Positions 31,835 through 41,240 of a stretch of DNA of 64,000 nucleotides are shown piece after piece (position 1 is the stretch's first letter; every line of letters begins with the position of its first letter). Under the pieces are notes generated by a model, which ran no database searches, was not told where the DNA came from, and was given only the letters and a program-made list of their open reading frames with translations. Both the position numbers and the translations under genes were made by a program. The stretch comes from CAYUMU01 sp964445985. Lineage in GTDB: Bacteria; Planctomycetota; Planctomycetia; Pirellulales; S012-138. The stretch spans positions 1 to 64,000 of the forward strand of contig CAYUMU010000023.1 of NCBI GenBank assembly GCA_964445985.1, written 5' to 3'.

Positions 31835-33775
31835 CTACCTGCTGCTGACGCGCTGCGAGGGAAAGTCGGGCGACGCTGAAACCAAGCCCAGCGGGGCTGC
31901 TGGCGCTGGTGAGAAATAGGCCAAATGCGGCGGACGCGGCTCGACCTGTTGTTGGTGCGCGCGTTGGGGCGCCGAGGACAACGAGCCGGTTGCGGCACCG
32001 TCGGGCCGTTCCCCTCGCGCCACGGCAAGCAGGGCATCGGCGGAAACGCTCGCGGCGTATCCGTGATGGGCAAAGACCTGGGGAATGGCCTCGCAGGGAG
32101 CCGTCTTTCGCATAGCTTGCGCGAGCAGCGATTCTAATTCGTCTGCCGTGCGCGCCGTGCCGAGCGTTCCCCATGCTTGCGCCGGCAACAGATCCTCGGC
32201 ATGTTGCGGCAGCAGATCGATGACCGGCAGCCCCAGGCTGGCGGCATCGATGCCAGCGCCCGAGAGACAGCTAATTCCGCACGCGGCCCGGCGAACCAAC
32301 TCTTCCAGATCACCACCGGCGATCACTTGGGCATTCAAATTGGGAAACTCGGCCAGCAGCTTCCGCAGACCAGCGGTGCGGCGGGCGGCGCGGGGATGAG
32401 CCTTGATGATCAGGCGGGCTCCCAACCGCTGCACCGCGGCAAAGGTCATGCGCAGCAGCCGGTCGTGCTCGGCCAGGGTGAGATGGAAGCGAAGCGACTC
32501 TGGCCGGGCGTCGTTGGGAGGCGTGGTGGCGAACAGCAAAATCTCCACGGAGTTGCTCCCCCTGTCCGCAGGCCGCCAGCGCTGGGCACCCGCTAGCGAG
32601 TCGTGGCGAGCCGACCCGGTTACCGCGATTTGCTTCGCCGACACGCCGAACTGTTTTAGCTGCGTTCGACTGGTTTCACCCCAGGCAAAGAACCAATCGG
32701 CCGCCAGCGGCACAAATCCGAACGCTACCCGCGGCACGCCATGTTGCAGCACAACCGTGGGAATCCCCTGTTCGCGGGCCACGTGAACGGCAATGCGAGC
32801 CAGCGGAGTCTGGTCTTCATCGACCACGACCACCTGCGGGCGAAGCCGCGCAAACTGCCGATGGATCTGCTGGACCCTGGTGGTGCAAACGGCGGCCGAC
32901 TCGGCGGACACCCGCTGCAGCCAACGCTGCGCCAGAGAGGTCAGGTTCACGCCCTCGAAGGCAATCGGGCGAGCCAGTTCCGCGGCCGAAATCACGGCAG
33001 GATCGGCGTCCGCCCCAGGGCCTCCAAGGCAAAGCAGCTGATGTACGCCCTGCCGTCGCCAGCGTCGCCAGGTGCGAACGCAAAAGGAGTCGTACAGCCA
33101 GCAGACCTGGGCATGCCGGGCGATTAGTTGTTCGCACACGGGATCGAGGCCCGTGGCGTTTCCACAGAGCACTACCCGCGGCCCCGCCAAGAGCGATTTC
33201 ATGAGTTGGCGAGTTTGCCAGGCTCCGGCGCAGCGGCGCCACCAGGCAACGCCCGCGGCGCTCGATGCGGCAGAAGTGGACGGATTGGCGTTGGCCGCGT
33301 TATGGCCCACCAGTTCCAGTCGCCAATGATAGCGCTGGGCCAACTGGCTGAATAGCTCGGCGTAGTCGTCGTCCACGCCGGGCGCCAGGTGCAACTTCAC
33401 GCCGGCGGCGGCATCGGCCATCTTGAGGCCGGCAGGTGGGCGGTCGAAGAACGCGATTACCCGCAGCAACTTCGCCAGGTGATACCGCAGCTTGCGTTCT
33501 TGAATGTAAGCCAACGAGAGGGGCTGGGGGTGCTTCGTGTGAATATGAGCTGTTGGCTGCCGTGCAGTTTCGTCGCCCTCAGGGGGCACGGGAGCGGCAT
33601 AGAGCGCGGCCAGTCGAATGGCTTCGTCGTCTACCCAGCCAGCGGCCGCGTGCATGGTGTCGTCGAGCGACCAGCGCTGGATGCTGGAGGTAGGCCAGGA
33701 GCCTTCGAGCAGTACGGCTTGCTCGGTGCTAACGCGAGGGTTAGCCAGCAGAGAAATACGGGTGTAAACGTCCAC
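31835..33775 (-). CDS. GT-B-type glycosyl or glycerophosphate transferase
   Basis: Large cytosolic protein (646 aa) with a C-terminal GT-B-like half. It shows VVLQHGVPRVAF, ADWFFAWGETSRTQLKQFGV, IIKAHPR and ISCLSGAGIDAASLGLPVIDLL, the order seen in CDP-glycerol glycerophosphotransferases and UDP-GlcNAc-epimerase-like proteins. The N-terminal ~200 residues are unfamiliar, with an AYIQERKLRYHLAKLLR segment. The start is GTG 33775, with AAAGGAAG about 9 nt upstream. It lies between the HAD-like gene and the flippase gene, both within 50 nt. The donor and acceptor are unknown. Confidence 0.75.
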   Translation of the reverse strand: MDVYTRISLLANPRVSTEQAVLLEGSWPTSSIQRWSLDDTMHAAAGWVDDEAIRLAALYAAPVPPEGDETARQPTAHIHTKHPQPLSLAYIQERKLRYHLAKLLRVIAFFDRPPAGLKMADAAAGVKLHLAPGVDDDYAELFSQLAQRYHWRLELVGHNAANANPSTSAASSAAGVAWWRRCAGAWQTRQLMKSLLAGPRVVLCGNATGLDPVCEQLIARHAQVCWLYDSFCVRTWRRWRRQGVHQLLCLGGPGADADPAVISAAELARPIAFEGVNLTSLAQRWLQRVSAESAAVCTTRVQQIHRQFARLRPQVVVVDEDQTPLARIAVHVAREQGIPTVVLQHGVPRVAFGFVPLAADWFFAWGETSRTQLKQFGVSAKQIAVTGSARHDSLAGAQRWRPADRGSNSVEILLFATTPPNDARPESLRFHLTLAEHDRLLRMTFAAVQRLGARLIIKAHPRAARRTAGLRKLLAEFPNLNAQVIAGGDLEELVRRAACGISCLSGAGIDAASLGLPVIDLLPQHAEDLLPAQAWGTLGTARTADELESLLAQAMRKTAPCEAIPQVFAHHGYAASVSADALLAVARGERPDGAATGSLSSAPQRAHQQQVEPRPPHLAYFSPAPAAPLGLVSASPDFPSQRVSSR

Positions 33776-33816
33776 GGCCTCGGCTTCCTTTCCCCGCTTT
33801 GATTTTCATTTCTAGA

Positions 33817-34713
33817 TTATCCGGCGGCTGCTCGCTGCTTGGAACGCTCGAGATGTGCGGCCAGGTCTTCCAGGCGATTGAGGTGCAGGTGGGCTTCCAC
33901 GCTGGGTTCGTGATGGCAAGCCACGCTCAACCAGCCCAGCGATGTGGCCGCGGCCAGATCGTTGGCATCGTGCCCCACAAACGCCAAACCGCGGCGTTCG
34001 CACGCCAGGGTGGATTGCAAGGCCTGATAGCAGCGAAGGTCGGGCTTGGTGCAGCCAAAGTCGCGGCTGGTTTGCACCACGCTGGGTTCACATTGGAACC
34101 CCAGCCCTTGCAGGCGCTGGCTCATGCCGGCGGCGGTTTCTTCGCTGTCGGCCAAGATGGAGATCCGCACTCCTGCCTGCTGCAACAACGTGATGGCCTT
34201 GCGCACGCCCGGCAAGGGTCGCAAGCTGCCATCCAGTTGGCGTCGCCAGGCGCCGCTGGCGGCCAAAACCTCAGCCGCCTGGCCCATGTTGAGCCCCAAA
34301 CCTCGCAAGAAATTGCGTAACGCGACGTCGCGACTGCAGCGTCCGGAATAAACCTCTTGCAGGCATTCCAACCGCAGCACATGGGCAAACGGCCTGAAGC
34401 TGCTACGCCAACCCATGCGCGAAAGCAGGGCCAGCAGCCACCTGGTCCAGAGGGAGGAATCGTAAAGAATGCCCGCGGGCTCGATGACCACATGTTCGAG
34501 GTAGCGAAGCCGCGTAAGCAGCTGCGAATCGAGCTGGGGTGGATTGCCGTTGGCAGCTCGCGCGGCCGACTCAAAATTGAGCGCGGCGGCGACAGGGGAG
34601 CCCAGGCCAGTCGCGCGAGCGGTCTCCGTCGGGCCAGCAGGCCCAGTCAGAGTTTCGCCAGCACGCCAAGCGGGGTCGACGCAGGACGGCTTCCTTGCCG
34701 GCCGAGCAGTCAT
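33817..34713 (-). CDS. HAD-like protein with altered nucleophile motif
   Basis: Protein of 298 aa from ATG 34713 (AGGAAG six bases upstream). It follows HAD hydrolase topology: a first strand VVIEPAGILYDSSLWTRW, cap helices, motif II ILADSEE, a motif III lysine in CTKPD, and motif IV VGHDANDLA. The motif I DxDxT is replaced by an EPAG segment, so the usual Asp nucleophile is missing. A normal phosphatase reaction is doubtful. It sits between the nucleotidyltransferase and the GT-B gene and probably belongs to the same pathway. Confidence 0.75.
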   Translation of the reverse strand: MTARPARKPSCVDPAWRAGETLTGPAGPTETARATGLGSPVAAALNFESAARAANGNPPQLDSQLLTRLRYLEHVVIEPAGILYDSSLWTRWLLALLSRMGWRSSFRPFAHVLRLECLQEVYSGRCSRDVALRNFLRGLGLNMGQAAEVLAASGAWRRQLDGSLRPLPGVRKAITLLQQAGVRISILADSEETAAGMSQRLQGLGFQCEPSVVQTSRDFGCTKPDLRCYQALQSTLACERRGLAFVGHDANDLAAATSLGWLSVACHHEPSVEAHLHLNRLEDLAAHLERSKQRAAAG

Positions 34714-34878
34714 ACACAACTTCCTGTTCGCGGGGGGGAGTGCGGGTCGATTTTTGAGCGACCGGATCGGCAGGGGCCACGGTGGACATGGGCTGCCAGG
34801 GATGTACTTCGGTGATGTTGAGGGACAAATCGGGAGCAACTACCAAAAATGAAGCTAGCAGCCAGATCAAGCTGCCGG

Positions 34879-35604
34879 TCAACCACCGCTACGGTTAAGC
34901 ACGGCCATCCGCTTCCGCAGCGCCGGTTGTCCTTCGAGCAACTCGGCAATGCGGTGCCATTCCAAGCGGTCGGGGCCGAGGGCCTCGACAATCGTCTGGG
35001 CGTTGGCAAGGTCTTCTTCCGAGCCGATGGTCAAACGCATATCTTGGCGGTCCAGCCGCTCCGGCGCCGGAACCAGCCGCACTTGGAAGAACTCGGGGTG
35101 AGCGAATAAATATCGCAAAGGGTGTTCGCGCTCGGAAAACTGACGCGCCAAGCGACTCGCCTTGAGGATCGCGTCGGCAGAGCACCATTCGGCGAACAAG
35201 CCCACGGGCGAGAGGATACCCGGCCGGCCATCGCGGAGACAATAGGTGATGTAGTCGCAGTTGGGATGCTCGTCGGCCGTGTTCACCAGCCGATCGACCA
35301 GCACGGGATCGACGAAGGGAGCATCGGCCACCAGGCGAACCACGCCATCGGGCCGGAAGCGCTCGACAACGTCGACCATGCGTCCCAAGGCATCGCTGGC
35401 ATAGCTGCGGAACACGGGAACATCGGATGGAACCAGCCGCGAAAGCGTCTCCGTGGGACCGTTATCGCTCGCGAGCACCACCACGGCATCGAGCCGCTCA
35501 CAATCGGTGGCGTTGCGAACCACCCATTCGAGAATGGGACGGCCACCCAGGCGGCGACCCAATTTTGTACGATCGGTAACTTCAATCACACCTAGCGTGG
35601 TCAT
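34879..35604 (-). CDS. SpsF/KdsB-like nucleotidyltransferase
   Basis: Protein of 241 aa resembling cytidylyltransferases of spore-coat or capsular sugar synthesis. The sugar-nucleotide core is visible in GGRPILEWVVRNA, VVVLASDNGPT and VRLVADAPFVDP. The N-terminal nucleotide loop, normally ARxGSxRLPGK, is changed and shortened to VTDRTKLGRR. Activity is therefore not certain. ATG 35604 is preceded by a purine-rich GGGGAACGG. First gene of the minus-strand cassette, with a 165-nt gap to the HAD-like gene. Confidence 0.75.
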   Translation of the reverse strand: MTTLGVIEVTDRTKLGRRLGGRPILEWVVRNATDCERLDAVVVLASDNGPTETLSRLVPSDVPVFRSYASDALGRMVDVVERFRPDGVVRLVADAPFVDPVLVDRLVNTADEHPNCDYITYCLRDGRPGILSPVGLFAEWCSADAILKASRLARQFSEREHPLRYLFAHPEFFQVRLVPAPERLDRQDMRLTIGSEEDLANAQTIVEALGPDRLEWHRIAELLEGQPALRKRMAVLNRSGG

Positions 35605-35760
35605 CCGTTCCCCTTCGGCCAGTGGCGTTGGCTCTGTTGGGTGTCAGTCGCCCCTCCCTATCATCCATCCGTGCGCGGGCAATCTAGCACGGTCAGAAAC
35701 CCAGGGTCAAGACGAGCGAGCTCGCCGGTCCCGCTCGGCGAAACATCGCCGAGGGCAATG

Positions 35761-36609
35761 CTAGCGGTCTTCGTCCGCGGCATCGGTCGCGGGGGGCTCG
35801 GCCATTTCTGCCTGCGCCTTTTGAATCTGTCGCAGGGCACGATCGGCGGCGAGACGAATCTTTTCGGCCTTTTCGCTGCTGCCCGGCAGTCGCGTGCCGC
35901 GGGCGAGGGCCTGCATGACCCTGGGGTCGGCCTTGCCAATATTGCCCAGGGCTTCCGCGGAAAGAATGTAGTACGGCATGCCATGCGCGGCCAACTCTTT
36001 CTCCCCTCGAATCAACAGGATAAGGAGCAGCGGAATGGCCTCTTCATTGCTAATTTTTCCCAAAGCCCGGATGGCGTCGGAACGGATTAGCGGGTTGATC
36101 GCCAACGGCTGGATTTGCCGCGTGGTCTGGTAGGGGGCGACATCGTTTCTGCCCCGGCCGCCGCGGGCCACGCTTTCAATCGCCGGGATGGCGTCTTTGG
36201 CCGCTGGCCCCAGTTCGCCCAAGGCTTTCACGGCCTCCCAACGGTTTTTGGCCCGGAGGTCTTCGGCCAGCGATTTGAGGAGCGCCGGCGTGGCCCAATC
36301 GTGATAGCGGTCGACCTGCCCCAGCGACCAGATGGCGCCGCGGCGAACTTCCGCATCAACGTCGGCCAGCGTCGCCAGTAGCTTCTTGACCACCTCGGCC
36401 GATTGCGGGCGGCGTTTTCCTATCTCGTAGGCGGCCAGCCGCCGCACCTTGTCGTCGGCATGATCGAGAGCGGCAAATAGCTCTTCGAATGTGCGACCAT
36501 CGGTTGCATACGGAGGATCTTGAGCCACGGCTGGCGGAACAAGAACTGCTTGGCTGCTTTGCCACACGATCAAGAGTGCGAATACGAGCTTTGCCGATGC
36601 GCTCTTCAT
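35761..36609 (-). CDS. Exported HEAT-repeat protein
   Basis: Signal peptide (about residues 1-29, ending PPAVAQ) followed by about five HEAT/PBS-like helical repeats, with recurring KVRRLAAYEIG, EVRRGAIWSLG, RWEAVKALGELG and RSDAIRALGKI. Total length 282 aa. The tail is acidic. Such repeats form binding solenoids, and no enzymatic motif is present. It begins 53 nt after the ceramidase gene on the same strand, so the two are likely co-expressed. Confidence 0.85.
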   Translation of the reverse strand: MKSASAKLVFALLIVWQSSQAVLVPPAVAQDPPYATDGRTFEELFAALDHADDKVRRLAAYEIGKRRPQSAEVVKKLLATLADVDAEVRRGAIWSLGQVDRYHDWATPALLKSLAEDLRAKNRWEAVKALGELGPAAKDAIPAIESVARGGRGRNDVAPYQTTRQIQPLAINPLIRSDAIRALGKISNEEAIPLLLILLIRGEKELAAHGMPYYILSAEALGNIGKADPRVMQALARGTRLPGSSEKAEKIRLAADRALRQIQKAQAEMAEPPATDAADEDR

Positions 36610-36662
36610 ACAACGCCGCCCTCCACCTTCACTTCAACGGCCACCTTCGGCGGGATCGGAAC

Positions 36663-38072
36663 TTACTTGCCGCCCGACACTTCTTTTTTCATTTGTTGAT
36701 GAACCTCGTCCACCAGCAGGTCCTCGACTTTCGGCGACCAAACGGTAGGCAGCCCATAATAGATCATCGAAGCATCGCCTTCGTAGCGGCCCTCGCGCAG
36801 CACCCGCCGCGAGGGAATGTAGGCCATTACGTCGTTGGCGTAGCCGGCCACCCAGATTTGCGGCCTGAGTTCTTCTTTGAGGCGGAGCGCGTAATCCACG
36901 ACCACCTCGCCACCCAAGATCACCCATTGCAAATCGGGGCCGAGTCGCCAGGTTTGCACGGGGTAGGGGTAGGTTGTGGCCAACACGCCGTCTTGCTGGA
37001 GCCGCGCCAGCAGCAGTTCGGCGCGCCGCGCCGCATAGCGGTTGGAAGATTGGGTGTCGGCTTGCAGTTGCTCGACACTCGGCAGTGGGGCGAGCGGAAA
37101 CTTGAGCTCGGCATAGGCGGAGTCAATCGCGCCTTGGTCGATTGCCTTCAACGGCGAGGCCAGCGTTTGATCGACGGCATCGGCCAACTGCTTGCCGTAG
37201 CTCTTGGCCAGTTCGACCGTGCGGCGCGGAAGCGGATTTTGATCGGCCCCGCAGCCGGCCCAAAACAGGGCGACCGCGCCCGGATGTCGCCGCTCCAATT
37301 CTTGCTGGGCAAAGCCTGGATAATCGCCCGACCACTGGTAAAAGCTCAGCACCGTGGCGTGGCAGGCGTAGCCAAACAGCACCGCTTTCAATTTGTCGTC
37401 TTTGGAGTTCGTCACACGCAGAACCGGCACGCTGTGATCGGTAGGCCCCTTCAGTTGACCGGCCTCGCGAAGCTTGGGCACCTCGGCCTCGGGGTTTTCG
37501 CGGCGATTTACCGCAAAATCGGTCTCACCCGACCCCCACGCCAAACGGCAAGGAGCAAGATCGGCGACCGCCGCGGCCACCGTGTTGACCAGCGTTTTCT
37601 TCAACTGGGCCGTGTATTCGTCCACCCGTTGCCACTGCTCTTCACTCAGAAAGTACATCGCGCCCAGATTGCGGCCGACCACCGGCCCGGTGTGCGTGTG
37701 CGACGTAAAGATGGCAACCTGCGACAGTTCCCAACCATGCTGCCGGCAGACTTCATTCCGCACGGCCAGCGAGGTCTCGCGGTCGATGCCAACCAGGTCG
37801 AGCGTGATGGCGGCGACTTGTTTCCCTTGAGGATCTTCGATCACCAGCACCTTGGCCCACAGGTCGGTGAGCTTGCCTTCGGCCACGTGGTCGCGTCCGC
37901 CGTAGCCCGACATCCACATCGGCTTTTCTGGCGTGACCGCCGTTTTGGCCACGCCGGCCTTCCAGCCCGAGGCAGCCGGCAGTGTCTCGGCCCGCAATGC
38001 TGCCGGAGAAATGCAACTGGCGATGCACAACAGGCATCCCCACCATCTGGCTAGTGAAACGAACCAAGGCAT
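36663..38072 (-). CDS. Neutral/alkaline ceramidase-like exported protein
   Basis: About 470 aa starting at the ATG near 38072, which directly precedes a signal peptide (MPWFVSLARW... ending LRAE). The N-terminal domain follows the neutral ceramidase pattern: AGVAKTAVTPEKPMWMSGYG, the zinc-ligand segment FTSHTHTGP, the HATVLS loop and FWAGCGADQNP. Neutral ceramidases cleave the amide of N-acylsphingosine at the cell surface. The C-terminal part is shorter than in classical enzymes, so the real substrate may be another amide. The frame extends to 38261 but lacks homology there. Divergent from the MlaF-MlaE fusion. Confidence 0.87.
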   Translation of the reverse strand: MPWFVSLARWWGCLLCIASCISPAALRAETLPAASGWKAGVAKTAVTPEKPMWMSGYGGRDHVAEGKLTDLWAKVLVIEDPQGKQVAAITLDLVGIDRETSLAVRNEVCRQHGWELSQVAIFTSHTHTGPVVGRNLGAMYFLSEEQWQRVDEYTAQLKKTLVNTVAAAVADLAPCRLAWGSGETDFAVNRRENPEAEVPKLREAGQLKGPTDHSVPVLRVTNSKDDKLKAVLFGYACHATVLSFYQWSGDYPGFAQQELERRHPGAVALFWAGCGADQNPLPRRTVELAKSYGKQLADAVDQTLASPLKAIDQGAIDSAYAELKFPLAPLPSVEQLQADTQSSNRYAARRAELLLARLQQDGVLATTYPYPVQTWRLGPDLQWVILGGEVVVDYALRLKEELRPQIWVAGYANDVMAYIPSRRVLREGRYEGDASMIYYGLPTVWSPKVEDLLVDEVHQQMKKEVSGGK

Positions 38073-38291
38073 CGCGGTGATATTCCTGAAAGAAGAGCCA
38101 AGCGGGGACGATTCGACCGGGGGCGATCGGCCATTCACGAACGCCGCCATTCTAAATCCGCGGAAACCGCGGCAACAACTGGCCCGCTGTGATAAATTCC
38201 AAAGGGTGGCAGGCACGCGACTGCTCCGTTTGCCGTGATCGCGAGCTGTTTTTTCGTACACTTCATTCCCTGGTTCCTACGAATTTTGCCA

Positions 38292-39929
38292 ATGGATTCG
38301 ACCACCACCGTTGGCACCCGGCTGACCATCGATCGCTTGACGGTTCGCGCCGCGGGCCGCGTGCTGCTGAGCGCGGCCGAGGCCGAGTTCCTGCCGGGGC
38401 AGGTAACCCTGATCGTGGGGCCCAGCGGCGCCGGCAAGTCGATCCTGCTTCGAACCCTGGCCGGCCTCTTGGGCCGCGAGCAAGGCGAAATCTCCATCAG
38501 TGGCAGCGTGCGATTCGACGACATCGAAACCCTCGGCAAGCGCAGCCGCCCTCCGGTGGGCGTGGTGTTTCAAAGCTTCGCCCTGTTCGACGAGCTTTCG
38601 CCGCTCGAGAATGTGCGGTTCGCGCAAGCCCACCGACCGCGAGAATTGACCGTGGCGGCCAGCGATAGCGCTGCCGCTTTGTTAGATGAGTTGCACGTGC
38701 CGCGAAACGTGCGGACGGCTTCGCTCAGCGGCGGTCAACGTCAACGGTTGGCGATTGCCCGCACGCTGGCTTATGCCCCGGGCGTGTTGCTCTACGACGA
38801 GCCCACCTCGGGGCTCGATGCGGGCACGGCGGAGCAGGTTGCCCGACTGATTCGCGATACGCACGCGGCCCATCCCAGCACGTCGATCATTGTCACCCAC
38901 GATTATGCCTCGCTGATCCCGATTGCCGACGTGGTATACCTGCTCGACACCGAGAAGAAATGCCTGGTGAACGTGCCGCGCGACGCGTGGCCCCAACTGC
39001 GAGAGATGCTGCGGCCCCAACCGGCGGTCATCCCACCACGCGGCGAATCGAGTGGCGATGTTGGCAACGCGCCGGCCGCCCGTTCAGAAGAGCCCTGGCT
39101 CAAATCCGTGTCCCGCCGATGGTGGCGCTCGGCCGTGCAAGGCGCCCGTTCGTTCTTGGAAGCGGCCCCCGGCGGCTCGCGCGACCTCACGGCAATTCTT
39201 GGCTTCATTCCCCGCTGGCGCAGCCCCCTGTGGGGTATGCGATATTTCTTGCACTACCTCCGGCTAGTGGCGGGGCCTTCGGCCTGGCTGTATATCGGAC
39301 TCTCGGGCGCCATCATCGGCTTCGTGGCCACGTATTTCACTTTTCAGTTCTTTCCGTTCAAGGCATTTACGGTGCCGGTGCTGGAAGAAGACCTGCTGCA
39401 ATCGCTCGGCTTTGCCCTGTATCGCATTTTGGTGCCGGTGATGGCGACGATCCTCATTGCCGCCCGCTGCGGCGCGGCCGTGGCTTCGGATGTGGGCGGC
39501 AAAGCCTACGGTCAGCAACTCGACGCCCTCCGCACTTTCAACGCTCCCCCTCCCCGGTACTTGCTCACCGGCATTCTGTATGCCTTTGTGATTGGCACGC
39601 CGCTGCTGGTGTGGATGGGCTACCAGGTAGCCCGGCTGGTCAGCCTGATGGTCTTTACCGGCATGTACGCGGATCGCGGACCTTTCTACTGGGATCAGAA
39701 TTTTCAAGCGGCCCTTCGCCAGCCTGGCAGCATGTTCTACCTCGGCACGGGCTGGTTGCTGGCCAAGGTGCTCATTTGTGGGGTGCTGATCGCCTGGGTG
39801 GCCTACTTTCGCGGCGCCATCCCCAAGTACTCGCACCGCGACGTAAGCACCGGCATCACCACCACCGTGCTGTGGGCCACGCTGCTGGTGCTCATCGTGC
39901 ATTTTGTGTTCGCCTTCTTGGAGTTTTAA
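38292..39929 (+). CDS. Fused ABC transporter: MlaF-like ATPase plus MlaE-like permease
   Basis: Single protein (545 aa) joining two subunits that are separate in proteobacteria. Residues 1-250 form an ABC ATPase: Walker A GPSGAGKS (43-50), Q-loop Gln94, signature LSGGQ (145-149), Walker B VLLYDE (165-170). After a linker, residues about 315-545 form a MlaE/YrbE-type permease with the SDVGGKAYGQQLDAL segment and five hydrophobic helices. Mla systems move phospholipids between membranes. No MCE-domain partner (MlaD) is adjacent. The ATG at 38292 follows an upstream in-frame ATG at 38235 that lacks homology. Confidence 0.88.
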   Translation: MDSTTTVGTRLTIDRLTVRAAGRVLLSAAEAEFLPGQVTLIVGPSGAGKSILLRTLAGLLGREQGEISISGSVRFDDIETLGKRSRPPVGVVFQSFALFDELSPLENVRFAQAHRPRELTVAASDSAAALLDELHVPRNVRTASLSGGQRQRLAIARTLAYAPGVLLYDEPTSGLDAGTAEQVARLIRDTHAAHPSTSIIVTHDYASLIPIADVVYLLDTEKKCLVNVPRDAWPQLREMLRPQPAVIPPRGESSGDVGNAPAARSEEPWLKSVSRRWWRSAVQGARSFLEAAPGGSRDLTAILGFIPRWRSPLWGMRYFLHYLRLVAGPSAWLYIGLSGAIIGFVATYFTFQFFPFKAFTVPVLEEDLLQSLGFALYRILVPVMATILIAARCGAAVASDVGGKAYGQQLDALRTFNAPPPRYLLTGILYAFVIGTPLLVWMGYQVARLVSLMVFTGMYADRGPFYWDQNFQAALRQPGSMFYLGTGWLLAKVLICGVLIAWVAYFRGAIPKYSHRDVSTGITTTVLWATLLVLIVHFVFAFLEF

Positions 39930-39990
39930 CCGGCCGGCGATCATTTTCTTCTCGGAAACTTGTTGATATTTTATTGCTCCTCGCGAACCC

Positions 39991-40017
39991 GTCATTCCCG
40001 CGAAGGCGGGAATCCAG
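39991..40017. repeat. REP-like palindrome, family D copy 1
   Basis: GTCATTCCCGCG...GCGGGAATCCAG. The same element occurs at 57557-57583, and a degenerate one at 54599-54616. It sits in the ~285-nt gap between the transporter and the sugar isomerase, which otherwise shows no gene. Confidence 0.8.
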
Positions 40018-40214
40018 AAGCGGCGGATAACGCGCTACTATTTTCATCACCGCAGAATCAAATTCTGAATCGGAAGTTATTCTTCAACGGCGCCTTGAGC
40101 GCCTTCACATACCAGGCCGCCAAACCCACAATAGGCAGGGAGCACCCACGCCGACCGTGCGGTGCCATTGGCCTTCACCGAAGTTTTGTTCCCCGCCGCG
40201 AAAGCCGCCCCGCC

Positions 40215-41036
40215 ATGCAACCCGTCCTCAGCCAGGTCTGTTCGCTGCACGCCGACTTCGAAACCGACTTGGCCGACTACGCCGCCGGCGCCTGCACGCA
40301 TATCGAAGTCTGGCTGGGCAAACTCGAAACCTGGCTGCACAACCACACGCTGGACGAAGTTCGCGGCCTGCTCGATCAACATGGCCTGACGTTGCCCGTG
40401 GCCAGCTACCAGGGCGGCCTGCTCAGCAGTCAGGGAGAAGCGCGCCGCGAGCACTGGAACCATTTTGCCAGGCGGCTCGACCTGTGCGGAGAATTAAAGA
40501 TCGGCACGCTGGTGGTGGCGGCCGACGTGGCCTCGCCCGTCGAAGAACAAGACATCGAGCGGGTTCAAGTCTCGCTGATTCAAGCGGCCCAACAGTCGGC
40601 CGAGCGAGGCGTGCGCATTGCCCTGGAGTTCCAAGCCCGCAGCCTGCTGGGCAACAACCTGCAAACGGCGGCCGCCTTGATCGAGGCGGCCGAACAACCC
40701 AACCTGGGCATCTGCCTCGACTCGTTTCACTTCTTCAACGGCCCCAGCAAGACCGAAGACCTGGCTTACCTGACGCCCGAGAATCTGTTCCACGTGCAGC
40801 TCTCCGACCTCTCAGGCGTGGCCCGCGAGTTGGCCACCGACAGCCACCGCATCCTCCCCGGCGACGGCGACCTGCCGATAGCCGGACTGGTGGAACACCT
40901 CCGCAACCTAGGCTACGCAGGCACGGTCAGCATCGAGCTCATGAACCCCGAAATCTGGCAAGTGCCGCCGCGACAATTTGGGGAAATCGCGATGACCTCG
41001 CTACGGCGGGCGCTGGGCCTGGCCAGCATGGAATAA
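40215..41036 (+). CDS. Sugar phosphate isomerase/epimerase (TIM-barrel, AP_endonuc_2 type)
   Basis: Protein of 273 aa from ATG 40215; the frame runs up to 39960 through a repeat and has no homology there. The xylose-isomerase-like barrel shows THIEVWLG at the first strands, IALEFQ, NLGICLDSFHFF, HVQLSD and LPGDGDLPI, all common metal or substrate positions. The substrate is unknown. It is convergent with the AAA+ operon, whose last stop lies about 200 nt away. No kinase or transporter pairs with it. Confidence 0.85.
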   Translation: MQPVLSQVCSLHADFETDLADYAAGACTHIEVWLGKLETWLHNHTLDEVRGLLDQHGLTLPVASYQGGLLSSQGEARREHWNHFARRLDLCGELKIGTLVVAADVASPVEEQDIERVQVSLIQAAQQSAERGVRIALEFQARSLLGNNLQTAAALIEAAEQPNLGICLDSFHFFNGPSKTEDLAYLTPENLFHVQLSDLSGVARELATDSHRILPGDGDLPIAGLVEHLRNLGYAGTVSIELMNPEIWQVPPRQFGEIAMTSLRRALGLASME

Positions 41037-41240
41037 TGGAAGAATGTACCCGGGCGTGTAAGCGTAGTATCGCTTCGAGAATCGCCATCTTGAGTTCGTT
41101 TGGCATCATCGGCCTGCGTCAATAGAAACGCTGTTGACGAAATCCAACGACACACTTTGCCTCGCTCAAAGTGGCTGCTATTGACGTCGCCCCATGTGGC
41201 TGGAGTTAAGTGCCCCCTGACACAACCGAGCGAAAACCCG
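41037..41240. other. Convergent intergenic gap with inverted repeat
   Basis: Between the isomerase and the end of the AAA+ operon. It contains 9-bp arms CGTCAATAG (41117-41125) and CTATTGACG (41178-41186) separated by about 52 nt. No gene and no clear T-tailed terminator was seen. Confidence 0.45.

Noticed and set aside
31824..32174. N-terminal extension of the flippase frame
   Set aside because: It lies inside the upstream transferase gene in another frame and has Arg-rich low-complexity composition.
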